Counted from the first letter of the stretch, positions 17,420 through 26,306 are shown. The stretch: DNA of 64,000 bases from Paenibacillus ottowii (GCF_006874425.1 NZ_VIJZ01000007.1:1-64000); one strand, 5' to 3'. The notes: generated from the letters alone by a model not told the origin. Numbers and translations are program-made.

Positions 17420-18451
17420 TTACAAATCATCAAATCCGTTGTCGTCTCCGACTTTGCCGTAATTGCGTGATTTTGCTTCAAAAAAGTCCGTTTTTGTTGC
17501 GTTCAGGGCTTCATCCGAAAATGGCTTGATCCAAGGCATACTATTTACATCTACACCTTCATAGGCTTTGTCCATACCCAGAAGTCTCAGACGCATATTT
17601 GCCATGTATTTGATATAATCGCTCAGCTCGTTCAAGTCAATGCCGCGAACCTCTTTGAGCGTATAATGCGCCCAATTCGTTTCCAGCTCCACAGCACGGT
17701 CGATCATACGATAGACATAGTCCATGTTCTCTTTCGTGTTGAGCTCAGGGAAATCAGCCAAAAGCTGCTTGAACACTTCGGCAAAGAAGTAGCAATGCTG
17801 ATTTTCATCGCGCTGAATATACGAGATCATCTGGCTGGTAGCCATCATTTTTTGGTCACGGGCCAAATTGTAAAAGAAAGCAAATGTACTATAAAAGAAA
17901 ATACCTTCCAGAATCAAATCGGCTACCATTGCTTGGAAAAAGGTTTGCGGATTCTGTTCATCGCGGAATTCCTGATAGATTGCCGAGATGAATGTGTTGC
18001 GCTCCAGCAGGACAGGATCGTTTTTCCAATATTCAAAAATTTCTTTCTGCTCCTGATCCGATACCAGGGAAGATAGCACGTAAGAGTAGGACTGGTTATG
18101 CACGACTTCCTGTTGTCCAATAATGGCCGAAATGGCTTCCAGCGAGGAGTCGGTAAAGTACCGCTTTACATCTCCGACAAACATGGTTTGCATGGAATCC
18201 AGCACGGCCAGCAGGCCGATATTGATTTTAAAGGTGCGCTGTTCTTCAGCATCTAGCATAGGGAACTGGGACGCATCCTTGGACATTGGAATTTCATCCG
18301 GAATCCAGTGGTTCAGCAATAACACTTTATATAGTTTGTACATATGCGGCATCCGAATATCATTCCAGTTCAGAATACCGGAGTTTTCGCCTTCAATAAT
18401 ACGGGTAGAGCGGTTAGGCGCTTCTGTGTTAAAAATCTTTTGTAACTGCAT
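17420..18451 (-). CDS. nrdB: Class I ribonucleotide reductase, small (beta) subunit
   Basis: 343 residues. All metal ligands of the di-metal centre are visible: D85, E115, H118 (EVVHNQSY), E182 (LEGIFFYS), E216 and H219 (RDENQHC). The radical tyrosine is Y122. The C-terminal tail with DNGFDDL would dock on the large subunit. It makes the radical that drives reduction of ribonucleotides to deoxyribonucleotides. It lies 20 bases downstream of nrdA in one operon. Whether the metal is iron or manganese cannot be read; nrdI and nrdH are not adjacent. Confidence 0.93.
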   Translation of the reverse strand: MQLQKIFNTEAPNRSTRIIEGENSGILNWNDIRMPHMYKLYKVLLLNHWIPDEIPMSKDASQFPMLDAEEQRTFKINIGLLAVLDSMQTMFVGDVKRYFTDSSLEAISAIIGQQEVVHNQSYSYVLSSLVSDQEQKEIFEYWKNDPVLLERNTFISAIYQEFRDEQNPQTFFQAMVADLILEGIFFYSTFAFFYNLARDQKMMATSQMISYIQRDENQHCYFFAEVFKQLLADFPELNTKENMDYVYRMIDRAVELETNWAHYTLKEVRGIDLNELSDYIKYMANMRLRLLGMDKAYEGVDVNSMPWIKPFSDEALNATKTDFFEAKSRNYGKVGDDNGFDDL

Positions 18452-18471
18452 GAGAGCCTCTCTCCTTTAGT

Positions 18472-20805
18472 TTAGGATGCGCAGCTTTCGCATTCTTCAA
18501 TCGTCAGCGCGCGGCTGCGTACATAATAGGTCGACTTCATACCCGATTTCCAGGCATGGATGTGCAACGCCAAAAATTCGGTAGCTTTGATATCTGGGCG
18601 CACATACAGGTTAAAGCTTTGACCTTGGTCAATATGACGCTGACGTGCAGAAGCCATATTGATCGAAGCATGCTGATCCAGCAGGAAAGCCGTTTTGTAG
18701 TACCAGATGGTTTTTTCATTTAAGTCTGGTGCAGGGTTTGCGATCTTGTAGGTCGTTTTCTCTTCATAGGAAAGCAACTCATACAATGGATCGATGCTAG
18801 CGGTAGAGCCTGCGATGATGGATGTGGAACCGTTAGGCGCGATGGCGAACAGCCATGCGTTGCGGACTCCGTTTTGTTTGACTTCTTCCGCAAGCTCGCT
18901 CCACTCAGACGTAGTGACGAATTTGCCTTCACGTGTACCGTCTGTATAGCCACGGGAAGTGAAATAATGCCCAGTTGCCCAGTCGGAACCCTCGAATTTA
19001 GCATAACGGCCTTTTTCTTTCGCTAGCTCCATGCTGGATTTTACAGCCAGGTAGTTGATTTTTTCATATAAATGATCGTTATACGTTACCGCTTCATCGG
19101 ACTCCCAACGGATGCCTTCAAGTGCAAGCAGATGATGCAGTCCAAATGTACCCAGACCGACTGCACGGTATTGGCTGTTCGTGTATTGTGCTTGCAGCAC
19201 TTCAATGTTGTTGATATCAATAACATTATCCAGCATACGTACCTGAATCGGTACGAGACGATCCAGCACACCAGCCGGAACGGCACGAGCCAGATGAATG
19301 GAGTTCAGATTGCATACCACAAAGTCGCCAGGAATTTTGGAAATAACAATGCGTGTTTGTCCGTCCTTGGTGACCAGTTCTTCTTTTTCCACTACTGTAG
19401 CAGATTGATTTTGCATAATTTCCGTGCACAGGTTGGAGGAATACACCATACCATGAGCGCGGTTCGGGTTAGCCCGGTTTACTGTATCGCGGTAGAACAT
19501 GTACGGTGTACCCGTCTCCAGCTGCGACTTCATCAAACGCTTCATGATGTCAATGGCAGGCACCGTAATACGAGAGAGAATCGGATGCTGTGACGCCTCC
19601 TCATACTTTTCACGGAAGGAGCCTGAACCGAAGGATTCATCATAAAAATCCTCCAGTCCCAGTGGGCGACCCTTGTCATCTTTCCAGCCCATGACCTTCT
19701 TCACTTCATGTGGACAGAACAGATTCCATTCGCCCCGTGCTTCGACCCGCTCCATAAACAAATCGGGCAGACATACGCCGTGGAACACATCATGTGCACG
19801 CATCCGCTCGTCACCGTTGTTCAGCTTCAGGTCAAGGAATGCCAGAATATCTTTGTGGAATACGTCAAGATAAACGGCAATGGCTCCTTTGCGTGTACCC
19901 AACTGGTCTACGCTAACCGCTGTATTGTTCAACTGGCGAATCCAAGGAATAACACCAGAGCTTGTATTTTTATGTCCACGGATATCGGAGCCGCGTGCCC
20001 GTACTTTACCGAGGTATACGCCGATGCCGCCGCCCATTTTGCTAAGACGGGCTACATCGGTATTGGAATCAAAAATACCTTCCAATGAGTCATCTACAGT
20101 GTCAATAAAGCAGCTGGAGAGCTGTCCGGCCACCTTTTTTCCGGCATTAGACATGGTTGGTGTAGCTGCTGTCATGTACATGTTGCTCATCGCCCAGTAT
20201 GCCTCTTTGACTAGCTCCATACGCTTGTCGGCAGGCTCTTGATGCATCAGGTACATTGCAATAATCATGTAGCGTTCCTGTGGAAGTTCCATTACGCGTC
20301 CGTCAAAATCATTGGCCAAATAGCGCTCAGACAGCGTCAACAGTCCGATATAGTCGAACAGCAGGTCATTCTGCGGCATAATGGAATCGCCGAGCTCATC
20401 AATCTGCTCCTTGGTGTAGCAGTCAAGCAGTTCTTGACGGTAGATTCCTTTTTGCACTAGATCGGTGATCAGTGGATAAAAGGCGCCGTAAGGCTCGTCT
20501 GCATACGATTTGTAACGGCGGTGAGTAGCTGCTTTCTTATATAAAGAAGTGAGCAAAGCACGCGCAGCGGCAAATTTCCAGTCTGGTTCTTCCTTGCTAA
20601 CCAGTTCAAGGGCAGCCATTGCAAATGCATTGCTAATTTCATCCCCCGTGACTTCATCGCGGCGCAGCTTACTGGTTACACCTCGAATGAGTCGCTCTTT
20701 ATCGAGCTTGTCCAGCCCGCTGAGTACACGGTCTGCGTATACAGATATACGTATTTCATCAAAAGCCAACTGGCGATTGTTAGGTTTGGTTACGAGTTGT
20801 GGCAT
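18472..20805 (-). CDS. nrdA: Class I ribonucleotide reductase, large (alpha) subunit
   Basis: A 777-residue catalytic subunit. An N-terminal ATP-cone-like segment is followed by the ten-stranded barrel. Visible residues include the reducing cysteine in QLSSCF, the NLCTEI loop with the thiyl-radical Cys, the radical-transfer tyrosines in TYYVRSR, and the C-terminal shuttle pair CESC. The start at 20805 is set by GAGGAATT; the frame is open further upstream but without similarity or a ribosome site. It is first in the nrdAB operon. Two NrdR-like boxes lie about 200 bases upstream. Confidence 0.94.
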   Translation of the reverse strand: MPQLVTKPNNRQLAFDEIRISVYADRVLSGLDKLDKERLIRGVTSKLRRDEVTGDEISNAFAMAALELVSKEEPDWKFAAARALLTSLYKKAATHRRYKSYADEPYGAFYPLITDLVQKGIYRQELLDCYTKEQIDELGDSIMPQNDLLFDYIGLLTLSERYLANDFDGRVMELPQERYMIIAMYLMHQEPADKRMELVKEAYWAMSNMYMTAATPTMSNAGKKVAGQLSSCFIDTVDDSLEGIFDSNTDVARLSKMGGGIGVYLGKVRARGSDIRGHKNTSSGVIPWIRQLNNTAVSVDQLGTRKGAIAVYLDVFHKDILAFLDLKLNNGDERMRAHDVFHGVCLPDLFMERVEARGEWNLFCPHEVKKVMGWKDDKGRPLGLEDFYDESFGSGSFREKYEEASQHPILSRITVPAIDIMKRLMKSQLETGTPYMFYRDTVNRANPNRAHGMVYSSNLCTEIMQNQSATVVEKEELVTKDGQTRIVISKIPGDFVVCNLNSIHLARAVPAGVLDRLVPIQVRMLDNVIDINNIEVLQAQYTNSQYRAVGLGTFGLHHLLALEGIRWESDEAVTYNDHLYEKINYLAVKSSMELAKEKGRYAKFEGSDWATGHYFTSRGYTDGTREGKFVTTSEWSELAEEVKQNGVRNAWLFAIAPNGSTSIIAGSTASIDPLYELLSYEEKTTYKIANPAPDLNEKTIWYYKTAFLLDQHASINMASARQRHIDQGQSFNLYVRPDIKATEFLALHIHAWKSGMKSTYYVRSRALTIEECESCAS

Positions 20806-21003
20806 AGGATTAATTCCTCGCTTTCTTGAATTGAAATTCATACTTAGGGATAGGCATGAAAATGATCTGAGAAAAGAATATGGTGAAAAAAAGCGATGAT
20901 CAGACAGCATTTTGGGGCTGTATGTAATCCAATAACATAGAAATAGCGATGCGTCTGCCAATGAAGGGAAAGAAGATGGTTCCCGTAGAGTTTATCGGCT
21001 ACA

Positions 21004-21050
21004 TCACTATATTTAGAGGTGTTATGAATATTTAACCCAACATATTGTAT
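21004..21050. promoter_or_regulatory. Pair of NrdR-like boxes upstream of nrdA
   Basis: Two 16-mers at 21004-21019 and 21035-21050 match the NrdR consensus (acaCwAtATaTwgtgt) at about 12 and 13 positions. They start exactly 31 bases apart, the three-helical-turn spacing usual for this repressor. They lie upstream of the nrdA start on the minus strand, next to AT-rich promoter-like DNA. NrdR represses ribonucleotide reductase genes when dATP is plentiful. Confidence 0.65.
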
Positions 21051-21328
21051 ATATAAACTTAAAATTTCAAATAAGTGCAAGGAGTATTATAGCAACATTC
21101 GAAGCTATACGTAAAGGAAAAGGAATGGAAAATTAAAATTTAAAGAGAAGTCGCGGACTGTATTTGAATTGAGACGGAGTGAACGGTACAATAAATGATA
21201 TAAATGTTTTATACAGAAACAAGCAGTATACATATGATGCTTTTTTCGCAAAACAGGGTTGCTTTATGGACCTGGGTTTTAAAATTAAATAAAAGACTAT
21301 TTTTCTTAATTAAAGGAGGAACTTGGTG

Positions 21329-21676
21329 ATGGCTATTGCAGAAGTGACAGTGATCCCGATTGGGACGGGGAGTACGAGCCTGAGCGACTATGTTGCTCAA
21401 ATGCAAAAAGTGTTGAGGATACAAAAGGGAATTACCTATGAGCTTACCTCCATGAGTACGATTATTGAAGGTTCGTTGGACGATGTGTTCACCGCGATTG
21501 CTGCGCTGCACGAAGCACCATTCCTAGCAGGAGCCAAACGTGTGTCCACCTCGGTCAAAATTGATGATCGCCGTGACAAACCTTCCTCCAGTCGCCAAAA
21601 GCTCAGATCCGTCGCAGAGAAGCTATCTGGAGCTACGGCAGGGAATGTTACAGAATTAAATCCAAATCCTAGTTGA
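21329..21676 (+). CDS. MTH1187/YqgV-family thiamine-binding protein
   Basis: 115 residues. The start MAIAEVTVIPIGTGSTSLS and the pattern YELTSMSTIIEGSLDDVF are typical of the MTH1187/YkoF-like family of small alpha/beta proteins that bind thiamine or hydroxymethylpyrimidine in the cytosol. The tail of about 35 residues is polar and may be disordered. The ATG at 21329 stands 9 bases after AGGAGG; the TTG at 21323 is too close to it. Immediate neighbours give no thiamine pathway context. Confidence 0.82.
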   Translation: MAIAEVTVIPIGTGSTSLSDYVAQMQKVLRIQKGITYELTSMSTIIEGSLDDVFTAIAALHEAPFLAGAKRVSTSVKIDDRRDKPSSSRQKLRSVAEKLSGATAGNVTELNPNPS

Positions 21677-21749
21677 TAAAGTTGATGTAAGTGATTGATT
21701 TTTATGTAACTAAGAGTATAATAGTTTTTGTTGTCAGTCACACTGACCT

Positions 21750-21821
21750 GCTGGTGTAGCTCAGGGGTAGAGCAACGCACTCGTAATGCGTAGGCCGGGG
21801 GTTCAATTCCCTTCACCAGCA
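21750..21821 (+). tRNA. tRNA-Thr (CGT), integration target
   Basis: Full cloverleaf: the acceptor GCTGGTG pairs with CACCAGC, the anticodon loop CTCGTAA gives CGT. Its 3' half recurs at 36803, where an incomplete copy is followed by the same flanking DNA. This is the usual mark of a tyrosine-recombinase attachment site, with crossover in the anticodon stem. Confidence 0.95.
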
Positions 21822-22318
21822 TTCTATAAAACTCAAGCACAGCGCGGCTTCCAAGCTTTTTGGAGGCCGCGCTTTTTTGTTGAATTGAGCATTCTTCTAC
21901 CATTTTTCTACCCTTTAGTCTAGTAAAGTAGGTTCTTTGGTGCTAATACTCTCTCCTGTGATTGAATCGCCAAAATTAGCAAACAGTGCGATGGAGAGAA
22001 CGCTGCTATCATTCTTAGGATCATCAAGATCATGTCCTATTCAGAAATGGTGTCAGCTTGTCGAACCGAAGCCGTTTTCCTCTGTAAAGCTACCTTTGCT
22101 CGGGGTAGCGCAATTATTTCACTTTGATGCTTCTTCTTTTTTCCTTGGGGCAAGTCTACATACGAGGCAACATTCTGTGTGATAACTCCCCAGCTACTGC
22201 CCGGTTTAACCTTCTTGATAGAGCTTACAGATAACTTGGGTAGAAGTAATTCATGAGAATAATGTGCGTGTTTACAAGCCACTCATAAGACTTCCAAGTA
22301 CCTGTTTAATCGAGTTTC
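21773..22318. repeat. Left copy of the tRNA-Thr/integrase-remnant direct repeat (attL-like)
   Basis: From the anticodon stem (CAACGCACTCGTAATGCG) through the terminator and about 440 bases of decayed integrase DNA, this segment matches 36803-37288 in the same orientation with point changes and an indel. The two copies frame 15 kb of accessory genes. Confidence 0.8.
21840..21877 (+). terminator. Terminator after tRNA-Thr
   Basis: AGCGCGGCTTCCAA pairs with TTGGAGGCCGCGCT, then a T run. Related hairpins occur at 36864-36906 and 50141-50178. Confidence 0.88.
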
Positions 22319-22320
22319 TT
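21890..22320 (-). pseudogene. Decayed tyrosine integrase region (left copy)
   Basis: On the minus strand, WKSYEWLVNTHII near 22240-22300 matches the N-terminal SAM-like core-binding segment of phage-type integrases, then stops. Downstream another broken frame (QGKKKKHQSEIIALPRAKV) continues to a stop near 21920. The catalytic domain with the R-H-R-Y set is missing. Its 3' end faces the tRNA, the usual place for an integrase gene. Confidence 0.6.
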
Positions 22321-22351
22321 AGTTTTAAAAATAAGATTAATCTGTTGTTCT

Positions 22352-22906
22352 TTATTTCTGATTAGCACGTTGTGAGAGCCATTCCTTTTTCAGTAATGCA
22401 TATTGATACGTATTCTCGTATTTTGGCGTGCCGTCTTCATATTTAACAAATGAAACGAATTCCATGAAGCAGCCTTCCTGGCGAAAGCCCAGTTTTTCAC
22501 ACAGCTTTTGGGAACGGAAGTTATCGTCCTCGACATAGGCGTACAGCCTTCTTACTTCCTGTTGCGTAAAGAGATATTCTATGAAGGCGTTGGCGCTCTC
22601 ACTTGCGTACCCTTTTCCTTCAAATCTGGCATTAAAATTCCATCCAATACCATACGTATCCGAATCTCGTTCTTCCTTCATACCAAACAGCTCTCCGATC
22701 AGTTCGTTGCTGTCTTTCAGGCAGACCGCGATCTGAGAGTCGTCACTGCTTCTTTTTTCGACTTCCGCTGTAGCTTCCTCCAACGTCGAAATCTGGTGAT
22801 CCATAAAGCAGTTAACTCTTGGATTAGCTGTATACTCCAACAATCCGGCAGCGTCGGTTGCGGTAAAATTCCGCAGGATCAATCGGTTGGTTTCAAGTGT
22901 TTGCAT
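22352..22906 (-). CDS. GNAT-family N-acetyltransferase (RimJ/RimL-like)
   Basis: 184 residues. It starts with LETNRLILRNFTATDA and contains GIGWNFNARFEGKGYASESANAF, the acetyl-CoA loop of the RimJ/RimL type, then RLYAYVEDDNFRSQKLCEKLGF. It would acetylate a protein N-terminus or a small amine; the substrate is unknown. The start at 22906 follows CGGAGG on the minus strand. It sits just inside the left repeat and could be cargo of the integrated element. Confidence 0.83.
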   Translation of the reverse strand: MQTLETNRLILRNFTATDAAGLLEYTANPRVNCFMDHQISTLEEATAEVEKRSSDDSQIAVCLKDSNELIGELFGMKEERDSDTYGIGWNFNARFEGKGYASESANAFIEYLFTQQEVRRLYAYVEDDNFRSQKLCEKLGFRQEGCFMEFVSFVKYEDGTPKYENTYQYALLKKEWLSQRANQK

Positions 22907-23104
22907 GAATATACCTCCGGTTGTGATTTTAATAGATGGCTTCATTTTGTATGATCCTTTTATTCTATCAGAAACCGTTCTTCAATCGTAAATAACTGTC
23001 AACGAACAATAAAGCTGTGTACGGCTGCTTTGATTTAAAAATAGGGAGCAGTTTTATGGTAAAGAAATATTAGTAAAATTAGTCGCAAATATTGGATTTT
23101 AGTA

Positions 23105-23342
23105 CACAACTTTATTTTATTTACATAGAGATCATTACACTGATGGCTTTAAATATTTGATGTATTCAATGATAAGTTATCATTCATTGAATAGTGAAAC
23201 TTATTATATAAACTGTTTGGGGCTATTTGAGCGTTTTCGAGCCCATGCAGATCCCGAAACAAAGGAAAAATACTCAAAATTCATTGAAGAGGTGTGGAAA
23301 GGTAATACTAAGAAAAATGGCACTGTTAGTCGTTGCAGCTAA
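23105..23342 (+). pseudogene. C-terminal remnant of an RRNPP-type receptor (copy 1)
   Basis: The last 75 or so codons of a receptor like those at 24093 and 40874: YLHRDHYTDGFKYLMYSM, then YYINCLGLFERFRAHADPETKEK and EEVWKGNTKKNG. The HTH and most TPR repeats are absent. It is followed by the remains of the partner peptide gene, in the same overlapping arrangement as in the complete copy. Confidence 0.8.
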
Positions 23343-23411
23343 CTTTTAATTGTTACTGTACCTATTCACTCGCATGAAATAGAGTCTCAAGTACAGCATG
23401 GAGGAGCTTAA
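23305..23411 (+). pseudogene. Decayed signalling pro-peptide gene (copy 1)
   Basis: Aligns with the peptide gene at 25471-25581, but the first ATG is ATA and 4 bases are missing after GTTGCAGCTAAC, so the signal peptide runs into a stop. The 3' end still encodes HSHEIESQVQHGGA, nearly the tail of copy 2. Confidence 0.75.
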
Positions 23412-23422
23412 ATGTAAGTAAA

Positions 23423-23464
23423 GCAAATCCTCTCTAACCTTAATCGGTTGGCGGGGATTTTTTT
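23423..23464 (+). terminator. Terminator of the island family, behind copy 1
   Basis: AATCCTCTCTAACC pairs imperfectly with GGTTGGCGGGGATT, then T7. It is one of at least six related terminators in the island. Confidence 0.75.
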
Positions 23465-23516
23465 GTTGAAGGAATTACAACACCATACACCGAGTGAATT
23501 TATCGAGGTGATCAGC

Positions 23517-23639
23517 ATGAACCATACATATAAGGTGTCGAAATCGAATATCGAACTATTTGCAGCAAAATACATTCATCAACCCGAAAATCACCTAGAC
23601 CAACGATCATTCAACTTCCTGTTTTTTCAGCAGCTATAA
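23517..23639 (+). pseudogene. N-terminal fragment related to the 77-residue protein at 51560
   Basis: MNHTYKVSKSNIELFAAKY follows a GAGGTGATC ribosome site, as at 51560, where the complete protein begins VKRTYKRLKTDIELFGA. After about 17 residues the sequence diverges and stops at 40 codons. An even shorter remnant, MNHTYK, is at 25686. Confidence 0.5.
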
Positions 23640-24012
23640 ATGATTTGCGAAATTTATTCCTGATTCTGTCTGAAATTGAATTTGTATTCGCCTAAGAAAT
23701 TGATGTGCTCCTATCCAAGAGGAATTCACTCTTTTGAATACAAGTTTGATATCAAACACACGCTGCCTTAAAAGGGTTATGGCCTATTAAACAGGTTTTA
23801 ATAGGCTCTAACTAATAGAATTTCACCAAATTACAGGAGATAAACAAAAAAAGAAAAAAATCATAGAATCACCCAAACATTATATACTTTCCATATTATC
23901 GTCAAAGCATCACTAGCACCCTGCTGGCACAAGCCGGTGGGGTGCTTTTTTTGTTTACAGGAGTACCCTTATGACAAACGTAGCCTTTCTACACGATTCG
24001 CAAAAAAATATA
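23640..24012. other. Spacer with terminator, no gene recognised
   Basis: Contains a hairpin with T run at 23918-23957 (GCACCCTGCTGGC with GCCGGTGGGGTGC), whose counterpart at 25761-25796 stands before the NucB-like gene. Otherwise AT-rich with no convincing coding frame. Confidence 0.5.
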
Positions 24013-24041
24013 TTGACAACTGGTTAATTTCTGGGCAAAAA
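24013..24041 (+). promoter_or_regulatory. Promoter and candidate operator of the receptor gene (copy 2)
   Basis: TTGACA at 24013-24018 is followed by AT-rich DNA with a weak -10 about 16-17 bases on. The segment TTGACAACTGGTTAA is an imperfect palindrome over the -35; its counterpart at 40796 is nearly perfect. Conservation of this block between copies that differ elsewhere suggests a binding site. Confidence 0.55.
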
Positions 24042-24092
24042 TAGTAAATGATTATAAAATACTGGAATTTTTAAGCGAGGGGTGGCTATGGC

Positions 24093-25508
24093 ATGGAACA
24101 TACACCTACGATTCGAGCAGAATTAGACAGATTCCTACAACAAGAGGGTTTGAGCTTTTCACAATTTGGTCATATTGCGGATATGAATAGAGGAGCAGTA
24201 AGTGCTATCGTGACAGGAAATAAGCCTTTGTCTATTAAACAACTGGATCGAATTACTGAGGCTATGGGTTTGCCAGAAGGCCATTTTTACGACATGTTCG
24301 TAGAAAACTACATAATCGACCATCCTCCAAATATGAGGCGAATTGAGCCGTTTTTGTTTCGATGTGCAGAGTTGGACAAGTTGGATGCGATCCGTCGAGT
24401 GGTGGGAGCCATCATGGACAATCTACTGTATTCACCCAAGCTATTCGAAATTGCAGAAGGATTGCTGGAGCAGGGAAGACATGCGGCTGCATTGCTGCTC
24501 TATGAGGGGGTAGCTGAAGCGGAAAAATATCAACATTCTGAGCGTTTGGCAGTTTGTCAATATCGTATATTCACGATTCAAGTTGGAGACGATCAAAGAC
24601 AAAATCTTAGAGCGGCAACGGTATTTGAGGTTTTTGTCGAACGTCTGGACGAAATAGATCAACTTGATGCATTAAAGGATTTGGCAAACGTATACAGGTC
24701 TCTGCGCAAATGGGACAAGGTTGATGAGATAGCGAGGAAAATGAGAGCTAAAGCCGAAATCCAATATTCAATGAAACATGAACAACGGAGTCGAGAGCGG
24801 GATGAGTCTGTCAATAAGCTAAGTCGCCCGTTGTTTGTATATATTTCCTATGCTGACCTATTGTGTGCTAGTGTCTGTGAAGCCCGAGGCGATTATCAGC
24901 AAGCTCTACAATATACATACGCCTATACTGATTTAGATTGGGTTAAAGAGACAGACGAAGATAACCAACACTGGATTGGTTTGTTTAAGCACTGGGCAGA
25001 AGCAAATATTATTGTCAATAAGCTTTTATCCGGAGACATAAAGGTGCTGCAAGAATATATTGAATACATCGATGCAGCGAAGGATACAACTCAAGAAGAC
25101 CGGATTATTCAACTACTGAACATTATGATAACGGCTAACCGATATGATATCGACGTTAGTGATATAATTAAACGATTTGAAACGGACATTTTATCATTAT
25201 CACAACACTCATCAAGTGATATATATACTCAACAAGTGGTACCAGATTATTTTGCGTGGTGTGGTTATGAGTTGGCCCATTATTATTTACATCGAAGTTC
25301 TTACGATGATGGTTTTAAACATTTGATGTATTCTATGGTAAGTTATCATACACTAAATAATGAGACTTATTTCATAAATTGTATGGGGCTATTTTTACAT
25401 TTTCGAGAACATGCGAGTCTTGAAACCAAAGCAAATTTTTTAAATCTTATTGAAAAGGTGTGGATGAACAATGTTAAAAAAAATGGCACTGGTGATCGTC
25501 GCGGCTAG
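24093..25508 (+). CDS. RRNPP-type quorum-sensing receptor (HTH + TPR), AloR-like, copy 2
   Basis: 471 residues. Residues 1-65 are an XRE-type helix-turn-helix (FSQFGHIADMNRGAVSAIVTGNKPLS). The rest is alpha-helical with TPR-like repeats, for example RHAAALLLYEGVAEAEKYQHSERL and LDALKDLANVYRSLRKWDKVDEIARKMRAKAE, up to GLFLHFREHASLETK. Such proteins bind a re-imported oligopeptide and change DNA binding. The pro-peptide gene overlaps its 3' end by 38 bases in another frame. Systems of this build were described in Paenibacillus polymyxa as AloR-AloP; I place it there by architecture, from memory of that work. GAGGGGTGG precedes the ATG. Confidence 0.85.
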   Translation: MEHTPTIRAELDRFLQQEGLSFSQFGHIADMNRGAVSAIVTGNKPLSIKQLDRITEAMGLPEGHFYDMFVENYIIDHPPNMRRIEPFLFRCAELDKLDAIRRVVGAIMDNLLYSPKLFEIAEGLLEQGRHAAALLLYEGVAEAEKYQHSERLAVCQYRIFTIQVGDDQRQNLRAATVFEVFVERLDEIDQLDALKDLANVYRSLRKWDKVDEIARKMRAKAEIQYSMKHEQRSRERDESVNKLSRPLFVYISYADLLCASVCEARGDYQQALQYTYAYTDLDWVKETDEDNQHWIGLFKHWAEANIIVNKLLSGDIKVLQEYIEYIDAAKDTTQEDRIIQLLNIMITANRYDIDVSDIIKRFETDILSLSQHSSSDIYTQQVVPDYFAWCGYELAHYYLHRSSYDDGFKHLMYSMVSYHTLNNETYFINCMGLFLHFREHASLETKANFLNLIEKVWMNNVKKNGTGDRRG

Positions 25509-25581
25509 CTTTTTGTTAATTGTTACTGTACCTATTCATTCGCATGGCATAGAGCCTCAAGTACAGCACGGAGGGGCTTAA
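25471..25581 (+). CDS. Secreted signalling pro-peptide of receptor copy 2 (Phr/AloP-like)
   Basis: 36 codons, too short for a usual ORF list. MLKKM is followed by a hydrophobic core (ALVIVAASFLLIVTV), then PIHSHGIEPQVQHGGA. This is the build of Phr-type precursors: Sec export, then cleavage near the C-terminus to a short signal, probably from the last six or so residues (VQHGGA), although the exact cut is unknown. It overlaps the receptor gene in the +1 frame. A terminator follows at 25593. Confidence 0.8.
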   Translation: MLKKMALVIVAASFLLIVTVPIHSHGIEPQVQHGGA

Positions 25582-25592
25582 ACGTAAGTAGA

Positions 25593-25633
25593 GCAAATTC
25601 CCGCTAACCTTAACTGGTTGACGGGGATTTTTT
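25593..25633 (+). terminator. Terminator of the receptor/peptide operon, copy 2
   Basis: AATTCCCGCTAACC pairs with GGTTGACGGGGATT over a short loop, then T7. Confidence 0.85.
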
Positions 25634-25685
25634 TATTGAAGGAATTACTACACCGTTTATCGAAAAAACTATCGAGGTGATCAGC

Positions 25686-25727
25686 ATGAACCATACATAT
25701 AAGTGTTTACAGAATCCTCCAAACTGA
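25686..25727 (+). pseudogene. Short remnant of the MNHTYK-type small gene
   Basis: ATCGAGGTGATCAGC-ATG and the first codons MNHTYK match 23517 and, more loosely, 51560. A stop follows after 13 residues. Confidence 0.4.
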
Positions 25728-25818
25728 TTATACTTTCCATATAAATCCGAAAGCATCGGTGATACCCTGCTGGCATACGCTGGTGGGGTATTTTTTACGT
25801 TTAGGGGGAGGAATACAT

Positions 25819-26265
25819 ATGTTTAAATGGATATTCACCGTACTGATTACAATCCTATTAGCTGGATGCAGCGTACAACAAGACGTTGTAAAGACCACTA
25901 AGAGCGACCCTGTAGCCGTTCCGGTAACGCAGGTATCAGCAGACACGGTCAAACTCGAATTCCCGTCAGAGAAGTATCCAGAGACCGCACAGCACATTAA
26001 AGAGGCTATAGTAGCCGGAATACCTAATGTATGCACGATAGATCGTGGTGGCGTATTTAAAAATCGAGAGATATCATTGGAAACCGTGCCAGTCAAAAAG
26101 GGGTATAAGCGTGGTCAATGGCCGTTGGCAACTTGCGCAGAAAGTAAAGTGGGAGCAGATGTAAGTTATATTAGCCCAAAGGATGATGAGGGGGCTAATT
26201 CGTGGATAGATCAGCATTTGGAAGATTACTCTGATGGAACCCGAGTGGAAATTATAGTAAAATAG
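25819..26265 (+). CDS. NucA/NucB-like lipoprotein without the acidic catalytic motif
   Basis: 148 residues. LLAGC at 13-17 is a lipobox, so the mature protein is anchored on the outer face of the membrane. Residues 44-148 follow the NucA/NucB secreted DNase fold (LEFPSEKYPETAQHI, CTIDRGG, GADVSYISPKDDEGANSW). The family motif DRDEWP, which supplies catalytic acids, reads KRGQWP here: all three acids are lost. DNase activity is therefore doubtful; it could be an inactive paralogue or an immunity-like decoy. The related gene at 30691 keeps DRDEWP. Start fixed by GGGGGAGG. It directly follows the quorum module. Confidence 0.75.
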   Translation: MFKWIFTVLITILLAGCSVQQDVVKTTKSDPVAVPVTQVSADTVKLEFPSEKYPETAQHIKEAIVAGIPNVCTIDRGGVFKNREISLETVPVKKGYKRGQWPLATCAESKVGADVSYISPKDDEGANSWIDQHLEDYSDGTRVEIIVK

Positions 26266-26306
26266 CAAATCCCCGCTAATTTAAAACTGGTTGACGGGGA
26301 TTTTTG
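26266..26306 (+). terminator. Terminator of the NucB-like gene (island family)
   Basis: AAATCCCCGCTAA, a loop with an extra A run, GGTTGACGGGGATT, then a T run. Confidence 0.85.

Noticed and set aside
24088..24126. Short upstream frame starting MAWNIH overlapping the receptor start (copy 2)
   Set aside because: It is not kept in copy 3, where the same ATG meets a stop after two codons.
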